Shown: positions 37,369 through 46,257 of the stretch, in pieces
Numbering within the stretch: the first letter of the stretch is position 1
Layout: the number at the start of each line of letters is the position of its first letter
The notes under the pieces: generated by a model
The model's database searches: none
What the model was told of the DNA's origin: nothing
What the model saw: only the letters and a program-made list of their open reading frames with translations
Program-made: the position numbers and the translations under genes
Assembly: GCF_001884065.1 (NCBI RefSeq)
Contig: NZ_MACH01000136.1
Span: 1-58,467 of the forward strand
DNA length: 58,467 bases
Reading direction: 5' to 3'
Origin: Bacillus proteolyticus
GTDB taxonomy: Bacteria; Bacillota; Bacilli; Bacillales; Bacillaceae_G

Positions 37369-37964
37369 CGCTTTTTTGATTTTATGATATAATATCCTTT
37401 TTTCTTTTCTACAACTTCAACTTCAGAAAATACTTCTTCTAGTTTCTTCAGCGCAGATGGTGCACCTTGTTTCTTTTGAATAACAATCCACAATTCTCCA
37501 CCTGAAACCAAATACTCCACAGCCTTTTCTAAAATCTCGTGCACGACATCTTTACCAGCACGAATTGGAGGGTTAGATAGAATAGCAGCATACTTGCCAT
37601 CTACATTTTCATAGACGCTACTTTGAAAAATACGTATATTCTCGATTCTGTTATTAGCGGCGTTTTCTTTCGCAAGCCCAAGCGCCCTTTCGTTCACATC
37701 CACCATGTGAACGTCGCGACCTTGAAACTCTTTCGCTAACGACAAACCAATAGGACCGTATCCGCAACCTACGTCTAATATATCACCTTTAATATCCGGC
37801 ATTTGAAACGCTTCAATTAAAAGACGAGAACCAAAGTCCACTTCGTTTTTCGAGAACACCCCGTGGTCAGATAAAAAAGTAAATCGAGATTCACGAAGTG
37901 TAAATTCCCATCGTTTACGATCACTTTTACTAGAAGGGTCGTTAGAAAAATAATGGTCTGCCAT
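37365..37964 (-). CDS. ybxB: YbxB, RsmC-like class I methyltransferase
   Basis: 199 residues from MADHYFSNDPSSKSDRKR. SAM-binding motif I is DVGCGYGPIG (64-73) and the N6/N2-methyltransferase signature NPPI is at 131-134. This domain matches the catalytic half of RsmC, which methylates guanine N2 in 16S rRNA; the target in Bacillus is not established. Between rplL and rpoB, as in B. subtilis. A terminator separates it from rplL, so it is transcribed by readthrough or its own promoter. Confidence 0.92.
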   Translation of the reverse strand: MADHYFSNDPSSKSDRKRWEFTLRESRFTFLSDHGVFSKNEVDFGSRLLIEAFQMPDIKGDILDVGCGYGPIGLSLAKEFQGRDVHMVDVNERALGLAKENAANNRIENIRIFQSSVYENVDGKYAAILSNPPIRAGKDVVHEILEKAVEYLVSGGELWIVIQKKQGAPSALKKLEEVFSEVEVVEKKKGYYIIKSKKR

Positions 37965-37991
37965 ATGGCCACCTCTTTTCTTTACAGTTAA

Positions 37992-38023
37992 AAAAAAAGC
38001 TCGCATGAGAGCGAGCTTTTTTT
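37992..38023 (-). terminator. Terminator after rplL
   Basis: AAAAAAAGCTCGC/GCGAGCTTTTTTT hairpin with a 6-base loop and T-runs on both sides, between rplL and ybxB. Confidence 0.93.
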
Positions 38024-38040
38024 AAAGCATCAAAAGTTAA

Positions 38041-38400
38041 TTACTTAACTTCTACAGCAGCGCCAACTTCTTCAAGTTTAGCTTTCATTTCTTCAGCTTC
38101 CTCTTTAGAAACGCCTTCTTTGATTGCTTTTGGAGTGTTGTCAACTAATTCTTTAGCTTCTTTTAAGCCAAGACCAGTGATTTCACGTACAGCTTTGATA
38201 ACTTTGATTTTTTGAGCGCCAGCACTTGCAAGTACTACGTCAAATTCAGTTTTCTCAGCAGCAGCTTCACCAGCGCCACCAGCTACAGCTACAGGAGCAG
38301 CAGCAGTTACGCCGAATTCTTCCTCGATAGCTTTTACTAAGTCGTTAAGTTCTAATACAGTCATAGATTTAACTGCTTCAATGATTTGTTCTTTAGTCAT
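38041..38400 (-). CDS. rplL: 50S ribosomal protein L7/L12
   Basis: 119 residues: N-terminal dimerisation domain, Ala/Gly/Val-rich hinge (about 33-50) and C-terminal factor-binding domain with [19 protein letters not shown]. Two dimers bind L10 to form the stalk that recruits elongation factors. Acidic, as expected. 67 bases after rplJ. Confidence 0.99.
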   Translation of the reverse strand: MTKEQIIEAVKSMTVLELNDLVKAIEEEFGVTAAAPVAVAGGAGEAAAEKTEFDVVLASAGAQKIKVIKAVREITGLGLKEAKELVDNTPKAIKEGVSKEEAEEMKAKLEEVGAAVEVK

Positions 38401-38467
38401 TGTAAATATCCTCCCTTAAATAGGTTTGTATTGTTTTATAGATAACAAGTAATTATCTTTTAAAAAA

Positions 38468-38968
38468 TTAAGCGCCTTGCTCTTCCTTTTGCTCTGCAAC
38501 TGCTTTAGTAGCAAGTGCAAGGTTACGGATTGGAGCTTGAAGAACGCTAAGAAGCATAGAAAGTAAGCCTTCACGTGATGGAAGAGTAGCGATAGCTTTA
38601 ACCTCATCAAGTGTTACAAGTTTACCTTCGATTACGCCCGCTTTAATTTCTAAAGCTTCATGTTTTGTAGCGAAGTCGTTTAATACTTTCGCAGGAGCAA
38701 CTACATCCTCGTTACTGAACGCGATTGCGTTTGGTCCTGTTAAGAATTCGTTTAACTCAGCCATTTCAGCAGACTCTGCAGCACGACGAGTTAAAGAGTT
38801 TTTGTAAACTTTGAACTCAACGCCAGCCTCACGTAAGTTTTTACGTAATTCTGTTACTTCAGAAACTGTTAAACCACGGTAGTCAACAACGATTGTAGAT
38901 TTACTCTCACGAAGTTTTTCAGCGATTTCAGTTACAACTTGTTGTTTAGTTTCGATTACTTTGCTCAT
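38468..38968 (-). CDS. rplJ: 50S ribosomal protein L10
   Basis: 166 residues from [19 protein letters not shown], the B. subtilis length; the frame is open further upstream but that part runs through the leader hairpin. GGAGG sits correctly. L10 anchors L7/L12 to the ribosome and represses its own operon by binding the L10 leader just upstream. Confidence 0.98.
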   Translation of the reverse strand: MSKVIETKQQVVTEIAEKLRESKSTIVVDYRGLTVSEVTELRKNLREAGVEFKVYKNSLTRRAAESAEMAELNEFLTGPNAIAFSNEDVVAPAKVLNDFATKHEALEIKAGVIEGKLVTLDEVKAIATLPSREGLLSMLLSVLQAPIRNLALATKAVAEQKEEQGA

Positions 38969-39014
38969 GTTATTACACCTCCTGTAGATTATATAGAAGA
39001 TGTACCGAAAGTGC

Positions 39015-39142
39015 ACTAAAAACCTCCATGCCCAACTTGTAGACATGGAGGCATATAGTCACAGAAAAAAGATTCCGCTTCGTATATTAACACCTAGGTA
39101 GGAAATTAAGTCGAATGACACCTACTGTCTACGGTACACTAT
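39015..39142 (-). promoter_or_regulatory. L10 leader with terminator-like attenuator
   Basis: On the minus strand GTGTACCGTAGACAGTAGGTG pairs through TAGGTG with the later CCTACCTAGGTG stretch (39091-39139), forming the L10(L12)4-binding hairpin typical of Bacillus L10 leaders. It is followed by CCTCCATG/CATGGAGG and TTTTTAG (39019-39050), an intrinsic-terminator shape. This allows L10 to reduce rplJL transcription by attenuation, as described for B. subtilis. Sequence call only; no folding. Confidence 0.85.
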
Positions 39143-39162
39143 TTAAATTCACAACATAAATA

Positions 39163-39191
39163 ATTATATTAAAACTTCTTTATGAAGTCAA
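39163..39191 (-). promoter_or_regulatory. Sigma-A promoter of L10 leader-rplJ-rplL
   Basis: TTGACT (39191-39186), 17 bases, perfect TATAAT (39168-39163), about 10 bases after the rplA stop. Confidence 0.9.
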
Positions 39192-39201
39192 CTTCCAATT
39201 T

Positions 39202-39894
39202 TTACGCAAGTGTAGAAACGTCTACGCGTACGCCAGGTCCCATTGTAGAAGCAACAGTTGCATTCTTCATGTAAGTACCTTTTGCAGCAGCTGGCTTAGC
39301 TTTTTGTAGCGTGTCAGCAATTGTTTTGAAGTTTTCTACTAGTTTAGCATCTTCGAAAGATACTTTACCGATTGGAACGTGGATGTTACCAGCTTTATCA
39401 ACGCGGTATTCAACTTTACCAGCTTTGATTTCGTTAACAGCTTTAGTTACATCGAAAGTAACTGTTCCAGTTTTAGGGTTTGGCATTAAACCTTTAGGTC
39501 CTAATACGCGACCAAGTTTACCAACTTCACCCATCATGTCAGGAGTTGCTACTACTACATCGAAATCGAACCAACCTTGTTGGATTTTACCGATGTAATC
39601 AGCATCGCCTACGAATTCAGCGCCAGCAGCTTCAGCTTCTTTTGCTTTTTCGCCTTTAGCGAATACTAATACACGTTGTACTTTACCAGTACCGTGTGGA
39701 AGAACAACTGCGCCACGAATTTGTTGGTCAGCTTTCTTAGGGTCAACGCCTAAACGGAATGCAGCTTCTACAGTTGCATCAAATTTAGCTGTGTTTGTTT
39801 TCTTTACTAATTCTACTGCTTCTGTTGCAGAGTAAGCAGCTGCACGATCAACAAGCTTCGCAGCTTCTACGTACTTTTTACCTCTTTTAGCCAT
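39202..39894 (-). CDS. rplA: 50S ribosomal protein L1
   Basis: 230 residues from [18 protein letters not shown]; upstream in-frame codons are open but GAGGAAAT fits this ATG. Contains the [20 protein letters not shown] and [19 protein letters not shown] signatures. L1 forms the mobile stalk at the E site and is a translational repressor of its own operon in many bacteria. It follows rplK after a 179-base hairpin-rich gap. Confidence 0.98.
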   Translation of the reverse strand: MAKRGKKYVEAAKLVDRAAAYSATEAVELVKKTNTAKFDATVEAAFRLGVDPKKADQQIRGAVVLPHGTGKVQRVLVFAKGEKAKEAEAAGAEFVGDADYIGKIQQGWFDFDVVVATPDMMGEVGKLGRVLGPKGLMPNPKTGTVTFDVTKAVNEIKAGKVEYRVDKAGNIHVPIGKVSFEDAKLVENFKTIADTLQKAKPAAAKGTYMKNATVASTMGPGVRVDVSTLA

Positions 39895-40073
39895 TTTTAT
39901 TTCCTCCTCGAATGTGGTTTTAGCGGAATAACCTCCCACGTTTACGCCTTTTTTTCAGGGTTAACCTGAGGATGCGCGCCATCCTTTTATTTAAAAAACG
40001 ATAATCATTTACGATAATAAAGGTTGCGAATTGGAATTCCAGACCCGCAACCTTTTTTTAAAAACAAATCGAA
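39895..40073 (-). promoter_or_regulatory. Hairpin-rich gap between rplK and rplA
   Basis: A 10-bp stem AAAGGTTGCG/CGCAACCTTT (40019-40055) encloses GGAATTCC; on the minus strand it is followed by ATTATCG, too poor in T for a strong terminator. An AGGATG/CATCCT hairpin (39969-39985) follows. An L1 binding site or partial attenuator would fit the position, but no known consensus was recognised. Confidence 0.45.
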
Positions 40074-40499
40074 TTAGTCTTCGATAACGATGCCCATACT
40101 GCGTGCAGTACCTTCAACCATACGCATTGCAGCTTCTACGCTAGCAGCGTTTAGGTCAGGCATTTTAGTTTCAGCGATTTCGCGTACTTTATCACGCTTA
40201 ACAGTTGCCACTTTATTACGGTTTGGTTCACCAGAACCAGACTCAATACCAGCTACTTTCTTAAGAAGAACAGCAGCAGGAGGAGTTTTAGTAATGAAAG
40301 TGAATGAACGGTCCTCAAATACCGTAATTTCAACAGGGATGATAAGACCAGCTTGATCCGCTGTACGAGCGTTAAACTCTTTACAGAAGCCCATGATGTT
40401 AACACCTGCTTGTCCTAATGCTGGACCAACTGGTGGAGCTGGGTTAGCTTTACCTGCAGGAATTTGAAGCTTTACCATTTTAATTACCTTTTTAGCCAC
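40074..40499 (-). CDS. rplK: 50S ribosomal protein L11
   Basis: 141 residues from a GTG start ([17 protein letters not shown], read as Met) with AAGGAGG at ideal distance. Two domains: the N-terminal domain with [22 protein letters not shown] and the rRNA-binding C-terminal domain. L11 forms the GTPase-associated centre and is needed for RelA-type stringent response and thiostrepton action. It follows nusG after 167 bases that contain a promoter and two hairpins. Confidence 0.97.
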
Positions 40500-40562
40500 G
40501 AGACACACCTCCTTAAGTCCGTGATGTGGTCAATTGGACAGTGATTTGCCCTCCCACGTCAT

Positions 40563-40617
40563 ATTTTATCTGTAACGATAAAATCTTTCAAAAAACGTCT
40601 CCGATAACGAAGACGTA
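40563..40617 (-). terminator. Terminator-like hairpin and second hairpin before rplK
   Basis: ACGTCT/AGACGT (40595-40616) followed by TTTTTT is a terminator shape after nusG. Directly after it ATTTTATC-GTTACA-GATAAAAT (40563-40584) makes a second perfect hairpin. Because the rplK promoter lies upstream of both, they are also at the very 5' end of the rplK transcript. Confidence 0.7.
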
Positions 40618-40629
40618 CTGACTTAAAAG

Positions 40630-40658
40630 ATATTATCACTTTTTACAATTCATTTCAA
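40630..40658 (-). promoter_or_regulatory. Probable promoter of rplK-rplA
   Basis: TTGAAA (40658-40653), 17 bases, TAATAT (40635-40630), starting 9 bases after the nusG stop and before the terminator-like hairpin. Confidence 0.65.
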
Positions 40659-40666
40659 GTTTCATT

Positions 40667-41200
40667 TTATAATTTTTCAATTTGATGGAAGTCAAGTTCA
40701 ACTGGAGTCTCGCGACCAAACATGTCTACAAGCACACTAACTTTCTTCTTCTCCACATCAATTTCTTCAATAGCACCTGTATAATCTGCGAATGGACCCT
40801 CATTTACACGTACTGTCTCATGAAGTTCAAAGTCGAAATCAACCACTTCGTTGTCCATTCCCATATGTTTCATAATGGTAACAACTTCCTCTTCTAATAG
40901 AGGAGATGGTTTAGATCCAGAACCCGAAGAACCAACAAAACCTGTTACACCTGGTGTATTACGAACAACATACCAAGAGTCATCAGTCATGATTAGTTCC
41001 ACTAACACGTAACCTGGGAACACTTTTCTTTTCATTAATTTTTCTTTACCATTTCTCATTTCTACTTCTACTTCTTCCGGGACAACAACACGGAAAATTT
41101 TATCTTGCATACCCATTGATTCTACACGTTTCTCTAGGTTTGCTTTTACTTTATTTTCATATCCAGAATAAGTATGGACAACATACCAACTTTTTTCCAT
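40667..41200 (-). CDS. nusG: Transcription factor NusG
   Basis: 177 residues: NGN domain (about 1-110, beginning MEKSWYVVHTYSGYENKV) and KOW domain (about 125-177). NusG binds RNA polymerase; in Bacillus it promotes pausing and links to S10. The ribosome binding site is odd: GGGAGGG ends 21 bases before ATG, but an AGGAC/GTCCT hairpin between them would shorten the gap to about 7. A TGA stop directly precedes the ATG in frame, so no upstream start is possible. A terminator-like hairpin precedes the gene. Confidence 0.97.
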   Translation of the reverse strand: MEKSWYVVHTYSGYENKVKANLEKRVESMGMQDKIFRVVVPEEVEVEMRNGKEKLMKRKVFPGYVLVELIMTDDSWYVVRNTPGVTGFVGSSGSGSKPSPLLEEEVVTIMKHMGMDNEVVDFDFELHETVRVNEGPFADYTGAIEEIDVEKKKVSVLVDMFGRETPVELDFHQIEKL

Positions 41201-41253
41201 TCATTTAGGACGAGCGTCCTTCCCTCCCTGACGTACATTTTTTTGCGCAAATG

Positions 41254-41279
41254 AAAAAACCCGTTCACCGGGCTTTTAC
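41254..41279 (-). terminator. Terminator-like hairpin between secE and nusG
   Basis: On the minus strand AAGCCCG-GTGAA-CGGGTTT (one G-U pair) then TTT. It lies between two genes usually co-transcribed, so it may be a partial attenuator rather than an operon end. Confidence 0.7.
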
Positions 41280-41331
41280 ACAGTTCTTATAAATAACATT
41301 ATATCATGGATAAGTGCTTCTTATTCAAGAA

Positions 41332-41511
41332 TTAACCAAGAATTAACCGAATTAAAGAAGAAATGCCCATATCAACTACTGCGAAGAAAATCGCAAAGAA
41401 CACAACTGTAGCGATAACAGTCGCTGTTGAGCGGAGTAATTCATCTTTTTTAGGCCAACTTACTTTTTTCATTTCGCGACCTACATCGCCGAAAAAGTTC
41501 GTTAAACGCAT
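41332..41511 (-). CDS. secE: Preprotein translocase subunit SecE
   Basis: 59 residues, beginning MRLTNFFGDVGREMKKVSWP, found by translating the gap before nusG. The KKVSWPKKDEL amphipathic segment is followed by a single membrane helix (about 29-51). It clamps SecY in the membrane. Normal Gram-positive length. 32 bases after rpmGB. Confidence 0.97.
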   Translation of the reverse strand: MRLTNFFGDVGREMKKVSWPKKDELLRSTATVIATVVFFAIFFAVVDMGISSLIRLILG

Positions 41512-41543
41512 CTACGGGACCTCCAGTTTATTATTTCAATTAT

Positions 41544-41690
41544 TTATTTTGTTTCCTTGTGAACTGTATGCTTATTGCATGTTTTACAAAACTTCTTTAT
41601 CTCAAGTCGCTCTACTGAGCTCGTATCTTTCATCGTAGAGTAGTTTCGATTTTTACACTCTTCACATGAGAGTACAACTTTTTTCCTCAT
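41544..41690 (-). CDS. rpmGB: 50S ribosomal protein L33, zinc-binding form
   Basis: 48 residues, beginning [20 protein letters not shown], found in the gap between sigH and secE. Zinc cysteines C9, C12, C35, C38 are intact. Bacillus carries several L33 paralogues, some zinc-free; this is the copy beside secE. The ribosome binding site is weak (GGTGTAACTA before ATG). Confidence 0.93.
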   Translation of the reverse strand: MRKKVVLSCEECKNRNYSTMKDTSSVERLEIKKFCKTCNKHTVHKETK

Positions 41691-41726
41691 TAGTTACACC
41701 AGCCTTGTAACGTTATGTCCCTAAAA

Positions 41727-41755
41727 ATGTATCATACAACAAAAGACAATGTCAA
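41727..41755 (-). promoter_or_regulatory. Probable promoter of rpmGB-secE-nusG
   Basis: TTGACA (41755-41750), 17 bases, ATACAT (41732-41727), with TATGAT also nearby, between the sigH terminator and rpmGB. Confidence 0.7.
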
Positions 41756-41780
41756 TGTCATGACTCTCACTCTCTTTACA

Positions 41781-41812
41781 AAAAGAAAACAGGTGAATTA
41801 ATTTACACCTGC
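41781..41812 (-). terminator. Terminator of sigH
   Basis: CAGGTG/CACCTG with AT-rich inner pairs, followed on the minus strand by TTTTCTTTTT, just after the sigH stop. Confidence 0.85.
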
Positions 41813-41820
41813 GGTATTTT

Positions 41821-42480
41821 CTATGAATTTAAATTTGTACTCTCTCTCATTTCCATATATCGTTCCAACTTCCTTTTCACACGCTGCAATGCATTATCAA
41901 TGGATTTCACATGTCTGTTTAACTGTTCTGAAATTTCTTGATAGGAACGGCCATCTAAGTATAAAGAGAGTACTTTTCTTTCTAAATCGCTTAATAATTC
42001 AGATATTTTTGATTCTATGTCGGTATATTCTTCCTGACTTATAATCATTTCTTCAGGATCAGTTACTTTCGCTTCCGAAATAACATCTAACAGTGTTCGA
42101 TCAGATTCCTCATCGTAAATCGGCTTATCTAAAGACACATACGAATTTAATGGAATATGTTTTTGCCTTGTTGCTGTTTTAATAGCGGTAATAATTTGTC
42201 GTGTGATACACAGTTCAGCAAATGCTTTGAACGAAGATAGCTTGTCCTCTTTATAATCACGAATAGCTTTAAACAATCCAATCATACCTTCTTGAACAAT
42301 ATCTTCTCGATCGGCACCCACTAAGAAATACGATCTTGATTTCGCGCGAACAAAGTTCTTATATTTGTGTATTAAATATTCTAGAGCGTCAGTATTACCT
42401 TTTCGAACTAACTCAACGATTGCCTCATCCTCTAAATCACGAAATGTAACGTCGCCTACACTTACGAAGCCTGCTTCCAC
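41821..42480 (-). CDS. sigH: RNA polymerase sigma-H factor
   Basis: 219 residues from a GTG start with GGAGGG 7 bases upstream. Sigma-70 regions: 2 with DREDIVQEGMIGLFKAIRDY (about 58-77) and 4 with the DLERKVLSLYLDGRSYQEIS helix-turn-helix (about 165-185). Sigma-H drives early sporulation and transition-phase genes. Expected to be repressed by AbrB as in B. subtilis; no AbrB consensus can be assigned by eye. It has its own promoter inside the rae1 terminator. Confidence 0.97.
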   Translation of the reverse strand: MEAGFVSVGDVTFRDLEDEAIVELVRKGNTDALEYLIHKYKNFVRAKSRSYFLVGADREDIVQEGMIGLFKAIRDYKEDKLSSFKAFAELCITRQIITAIKTATRQKHIPLNSYVSLDKPIYDEESDRTLLDVISEAKVTDPEEMIISQEEYTDIESKISELLSDLERKVLSLYLDGRSYQEISEQLNRHVKSIDNALQRVKRKLERYMEMRESTNLNS

Positions 42481-42513
42481 CTTGATCCCTCCGACCGCTA
42501 TTTATTTAGCAAT

Positions 42514-42543
42514 ATTATACAGTAAAAAGATAAAGAGCGTCAA
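42514..42543 (-). promoter_or_regulatory. Sigma-A promoter of sigH
   Basis: TTGACG (42543-42538), 18 bases, perfect TATAAT (42519-42514). The -35 overlaps the loop and left arm of the terminator hairpin that ends rae1. Confidence 0.88.
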
Positions 42544-42556
42544 TGCTTCAACGCTC
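42524..42556 (-). terminator. Terminator of the cysE-cysS-mrnC-rlmB-rae1 operon
   Basis: GAGCGT/ACGCTC stem (42535-42556) with a 10-base loop, then TTTATCTTTTT. It begins inside the last codons of rae1. Confidence 0.8.
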
Positions 42557-43060
42557 TCCTCTTCTTAATTTTTCTAACTTTTCTGTAATATCCTTACTAA
42601 ATATCTTTCGCATGGCTGGTTGATTTTCTTTCGTGTCTTTCGTGCGTCTTCTTACTTGTTGCTCCATCGCTTGTACTTCTAACTCTAATTCACGCGCAGA
42701 TTTCCGAAGGGCACCTTGCGCAAATATAACCCATTGTTCCGTATAATCAGAAGTCGCAACATATATTTGTGTATTAATATTTCTAAGCTCGATTGCAAGT
42801 TTCTCTATCTTTTCGTCCGCAGTTTGATTCTTACGCGTGAATATTACTTCCACCCGCGATTGTTTCATCTTTTTTTCAATTCCATGGACTGTATAGGCAT
42901 CAAAGACTATCATTACTTTCGTTCCTGTATAACCTTGATAATCCGCCATCTTATCAATAAGCGCGTCTCTTGATGATTGCAAATCTACATCCCGTAGTTC
43001 CTTCAAGTCTCCCCAAGCCCCGATAATGTTGTAACCGTCAACGATTAAAATATCGTTCAT
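42548..43060 (-). CDS. rae1: Rae1 (YacP), ribosome-associated mRNA endonuclease
   Basis: 170 residues, a NYN/PIN-like nuclease with the N-terminal ILIVDGYNIIG and central MIVFDAYTVHG acidic segments. In B. subtilis Rae1 enters the ribosomal A site and cuts certain mRNAs during translation. The ATG is 3 bases after the rlmB stop without a clear ribosome binding site, so translation is probably coupled to rlmB. Last gene of its operon. Confidence 0.94.
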   Translation of the reverse strand: MNDILIVDGYNIIGAWGDLKELRDVDLQSSRDALIDKMADYQGYTGTKVMIVFDAYTVHGIEKKMKQSRVEVIFTRKNQTADEKIEKLAIELRNINTQIYVATSDYTEQWVIFAQGALRKSARELELEVQAMEQQVRRRTKDTKENQPAMRKIFSKDITEKLEKLRRGER

Positions 43061-43063
43061 TTT

Positions 43064-43807
43064 TTATTTACCAATTTCGTGACGTTTACGATATACCTCA
43101 TACATTAACAAACTTGCGGCTACTGAAGCATTTAAGGATGTAACTTTACCAACCATTGGTAAAGTAATTAGGAAATCACATTTTTCACCAATAATACGAC
43201 TCATACCTTTTCCTTCACTACCGATTACTAATCCGATTGGCATTTTACCATCTAAATTACGGTAATCTGTTTTCCCTTTGGCATCTGTACCAGCAATCCA
43301 AAGTCCACGTTCTTTTAATTCATCAATTGTACGAGATAAATTTGTTACACGCGCAACAGGAATATATTCAATTGCCCCAGTCGACGCTTTCGCAACTGAC
43401 GCTGTAAGTCCTACTGCTCTTCTTTTCGGAATAATAATTCCATGAGCTCCCGTCGCATCAGCTGTACGCATAATAGAGCCTAGATTATGCGGATCTTCAA
43501 TTTCATCTAAAATTAAGAAGAACGGATCTTCATTACGTTTTTCTGCTAGTTTAAATAAATCTTCTAGCTCAGCATATTGATATGCAGCTACTTGAGCAAT
43601 TACACCTTGATGATTCCCCTCAACTAATTGATCTAATTTCTTCTTCGGTGCATGTTGCAAAATAACTTTATTTTCTTTCGCTAATGCCAGTACAATCTGT
43701 ACTTGCCCTTTGGCAGCACCTTCTGCGATCCAAATTTTATTAATATCTCTCCCTGATCGTAACGCTTCAATTACAGGGTTACGTCCGATAATATATTCAC
43801 TACTCAT
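43064..43807 (-). CDS. rlmB: RlmB-type 23S rRNA 2'-O-methyltransferase (TrmH family)
   Basis: 247 residues: L30e-like substrate-binding domain (about 1-75) and SPOUT domain with the motifs [28 protein letters not shown] and [14 protein letters not shown]. In E. coli RlmB methylates G2251 in 23S rRNA; activity here is by family. Overlaps mrnC by 4 bases (ATGA). Corresponds to yacO. Confidence 0.94.
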   Translation of the reverse strand: MSSEYIIGRNPVIEALRSGRDINKIWIAEGAAKGQVQIVLALAKENKVILQHAPKKKLDQLVEGNHQGVIAQVAAYQYAELEDLFKLAEKRNEDPFFLILDEIEDPHNLGSIMRTADATGAHGIIIPKRRAVGLTASVAKASTGAIEYIPVARVTNLSRTIDELKERGLWIAGTDAKGKTDYRNLDGKMPIGLVIGSEGKGMSRIIGEKCDFLITLPMVGKVTSLNASVAASLLMYEVYRKRHEIGK

Positions 43808-44211
43808 GATGATGTGCTCCCTTCCTTTTCTTCTAAAACAGCAATTGCCTTATATACAATTTCGTCTAATCTTTCACGATTATTTAATAAGTGATGATAA
43901 CCGATTAGAGCTTCCAAAGCTGTACTATATCGGTATGTTTGTACATCCGTATTCTTCGGAACAGTACCCGAATTCGCATTGCGCCCTCTTCTTAGTACTG
44001 CCTCTTCTTCCTCTGTCAAAAATGCCGTCTCTAATAAATGATAAACAACTTTCGCCTGTGCTTTTGCCGAAACAAAGCTCGTCCCTAAGCGATGTAATTG
44101 ATTAGGGCGAACTGTTCCTTTTTGAAGAAGGTGATAGCGGATATATTGTTCGTATACCGCATCACCCATATATGCTAACGCTAAGCTGTTCAATTGCTTT
44201 GCATCAATCAT
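43804..44211 (-). CDS. mrnC: Mini-ribonuclease III (MrnC)
   Basis: 135 residues from [20 protein letters not shown], with AGAGGAT upstream; six earlier in-frame codons are within cysS. It is the RNase III catalytic domain ([19 protein letters not shown]) without the double-stranded-RNA-binding domain. In B. subtilis Mini-III trims the ends of 23S rRNA with L3 as helper; both substrate and helper are encoded in or next to this window. Confidence 0.96.
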   Translation of the reverse strand: MIDAKQLNSLALAYMGDAVYEQYIRYHLLQKGTVRPNQLHRLGTSFVSAKAQAKVVYHLLETAFLTEEEEAVLRRGRNANSGTVPKNTDVQTYRYSTALEALIGYHHLLNNRERLDEIVYKAIAVLEEKEGSTSS

Positions 44212-44213
44212 TT

Positions 44214-45611
44214 TTATCCTCTTTTCCATCTTGTACCTTGAGCGGTATCTTCTAAAATAATATTACGTTCTTTTAAATCATCACGAATTTGATCGGATAA
44301 TGCGAAATCACGATTTTTACGAGCTTCAATACGCTTTTGGATAAGCGCCTCAATTTCTTCATCAAGTAATTCTTCTTGCGCTAATTCTAATCCTAAAATA
44401 TCAAATAATGTTTCAAGTTGTTTCACGTATGCTCCAATTACAACTTTAGAAGTATGTTCTTCTAATAAATATTGATTTGCGTGATTTGCTACATTATATA
44501 ATTCAGTAATCGCATTAGCCGTATTGAAATCATCATCCATTGCTTCTTCAAATGCAGCCTGGAATTTTTCCATTTCAGCTAACCATTTCTCATTATGATC
44601 TGTTAAATCTGCACTACTCTCCATACGATGCTTTAAATTACCGTAAGCTGTTTTAATTCTTTCTAGCCCATTATTCGTACTTTGTAATAACTCTTCGCTA
44701 AAGTTAATTGGATGACGGTAATGTACTGATAACATAAAGAATCTAATTAACTGCGGATCATATTGCTTAATGATATCGTGAACTAAAATAAAGTTTCCAA
44801 GTGACTTAGACATTTTCTCATTATCAATATTAATATATCCATTATGCATCCAGTAACGTGCAAATGTTTTTCCAGTCAACGCCTCAGACTGTGCGATTTC
44901 GTTTTCATGATGAGGGAATGCCAAGTCTTGACCACCAGCATGAATATCAATTGTATCCCCCAAATATTTACGCGCCATCGCTGAGCATTCAATATGCCAT
45001 CCTGGGCGTCCTTTCCCCCATGGGCTTTCCCAGAAGATTTCTCCTTCTTTCGCAGCCTTCCATAAAGCAAAGTCAAGAGGGTCTTGTTTCTTTTCTCCTA
45101 CTTCAATACGTGCACCGTGACGTAAGTCTGCGATTGGTTGATGCGATAATTTACCGTAATCCTCGAATTCTTTCGTTCTAAAGTACACATCACCTTCTGA
45201 TTCATATGCATACCCTTTATTCACAAGTTCTTGAATAAATCCGATAATGATATCCATATTTTCCGTTACACGCGGATGAACCGTCGCATGTTTGCAACCT
45301 AGCGCTGTTACATCTTCAAAGTACGCTTCAACAAAACGATCAGCAATTGTCGGTACATCTTCACCTAATTCGTTTGCCGCCTTAATTAATTTATCATCCA
45401 CGTCAGTAAAGTTAGATACATACTGCACTTCATATCCTTTATATTCTAAGTAACGACGTACTGTATCAAATACCATAGGTGGTCTTGCATTCCCAATGTG
45501 AATGTAGTTATACACTGTAGGTCCGCACACATACATCTTTACCTTATTTTCTTCTAATGGCATAAACTCTTCTTTTTGACGCGTTAACGTATTATAAATG
45601 TGAATAGTCAT
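44214..45611 (-). CDS. cysS: Cysteinyl-tRNA synthetase
   Basis: 465 residues. Class I motifs: HIGN (38-41, YIHIGNARP) and KMSKS ([10 protein letters not shown], near 266-270). Zinc ligand Cys29 (CGPTVYN) with the later ECSAMA and HHENE segments. Charges tRNA-Cys. It overlaps cysE by 20 bases and shares with it the upstream cysteine T-box, so enzyme and amino acid supply respond together to uncharged tRNA-Cys. Confidence 0.98.
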   Translation of the reverse strand: MTIHIYNTLTRQKEEFMPLEENKVKMYVCGPTVYNYIHIGNARPPMVFDTVRRYLEYKGYEVQYVSNFTDVDDKLIKAANELGEDVPTIADRFVEAYFEDVTALGCKHATVHPRVTENMDIIIGFIQELVNKGYAYESEGDVYFRTKEFEDYGKLSHQPIADLRHGARIEVGEKKQDPLDFALWKAAKEGEIFWESPWGKGRPGWHIECSAMARKYLGDTIDIHAGGQDLAFPHHENEIAQSEALTGKTFARYWMHNGYINIDNEKMSKSLGNFILVHDIIKQYDPQLIRFFMLSVHYRHPINFSEELLQSTNNGLERIKTAYGNLKHRMESSADLTDHNEKWLAEMEKFQAAFEEAMDDDFNTANAITELYNVANHANQYLLEEHTSKVVIGAYVKQLETLFDILGLELAQEELLDEEIEALIQKRIEARKNRDFALSDQIRDDLKERNIILEDTAQGTRWKRG

Positions 45612-46257
45612 TTTTATCCTTCCTTTCTACCTTCACTTCAAGTTGCTTTCTCAATTTATCAAGTTCTGCTTCCATAACCTTTAATTTATCAAAAATCGGA
45701 TCCGGAAGATCAGAATGATTTAATTCTTGACCAATCTTTACTCCATTTTGAATAACGACTCGGCCAGGTATACCTACAACTGTAGAATGCGCAGGAACTT
45801 CCTTTAACACGACAGATCCTGCTCCAATTTTAGAATTCTCTCCAACAGTAATAGAGCCTAGTACTTTAGCACCTGTTGCAATTAATACATTATCCTGAAT
45901 TGTAGGGTGCCTCTTTCCTTTTTCTTTACCTGTACCACCTAATGTGACACCTTGATAAATTGTTACATTTTCGCCAATTTCACACGTTTCGCCAATCACA
46001 ACCCCCATTCCATGATCAATGAAAAAACGACGACCAATAGTTGCTCCTGGATGAATCTCAATGCCAGTAAAAAAACGACTAACCTGCGAAATCCAACGTG
46101 CCATAAAGAAAAAATTCCTTTTATAAAAAGCATGTGCAATTCGATGGGCCCAAACTGCATGTAATCCAGAGTAAGTTAAAATGACTTCGAAATAACTTCG
46201 TGCCGCTGGATCCTGTTCAAAAACGACTTCAATATCTTCCCGAAGCCTCTTAAACAT
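45592..46257 (-). CDS. cysE: Serine O-acetyltransferase
   Basis: 221 residues from [18 protein letters not shown] with GGGAGGGA upstream; the longer frame crosses the T-box exit. Helical N-domain and a left-handed beta helix of hexapeptide repeats with catalytic HPGATIG and [12 protein letters not shown] segments. Makes O-acetylserine from serine and acetyl-CoA, first step of cysteine synthesis. It is the first gene after the T-box and overlaps cysS. Confidence 0.97.
   Translation of the reverse strand: MFKRLREDIEVVFEQDPAARSYFEVILTYSGLHAVWAHRIAHAFYKRNFFFMARWISQVSRFFTGIEIHPGATIGRRFFIDHGMGVVIGETCEIGENVTIYQGVTLGGTGKEKGKRHPTIQDNVLIATGAKVLGSITVGENSKIGAGSVVLKEVPAHSTVVGIPGRVVIQNGVKIGQELNHSDLPDPIFDKLKVMEAELDKLRKQLEVKVERKDKNDYSHL

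Noticed and set aside
41363-41638. A 91-codon plus-strand frame across secE and rpmGB
   Set aside because: It only mirrors the two true small genes on the minus strand.
43710-44105. A 131-codon plus-strand frame opposite rlmB/mrnC
   Set aside because: It is fully antisense to two well-identified genes, with no ribosome binding site and no recognisable domain.
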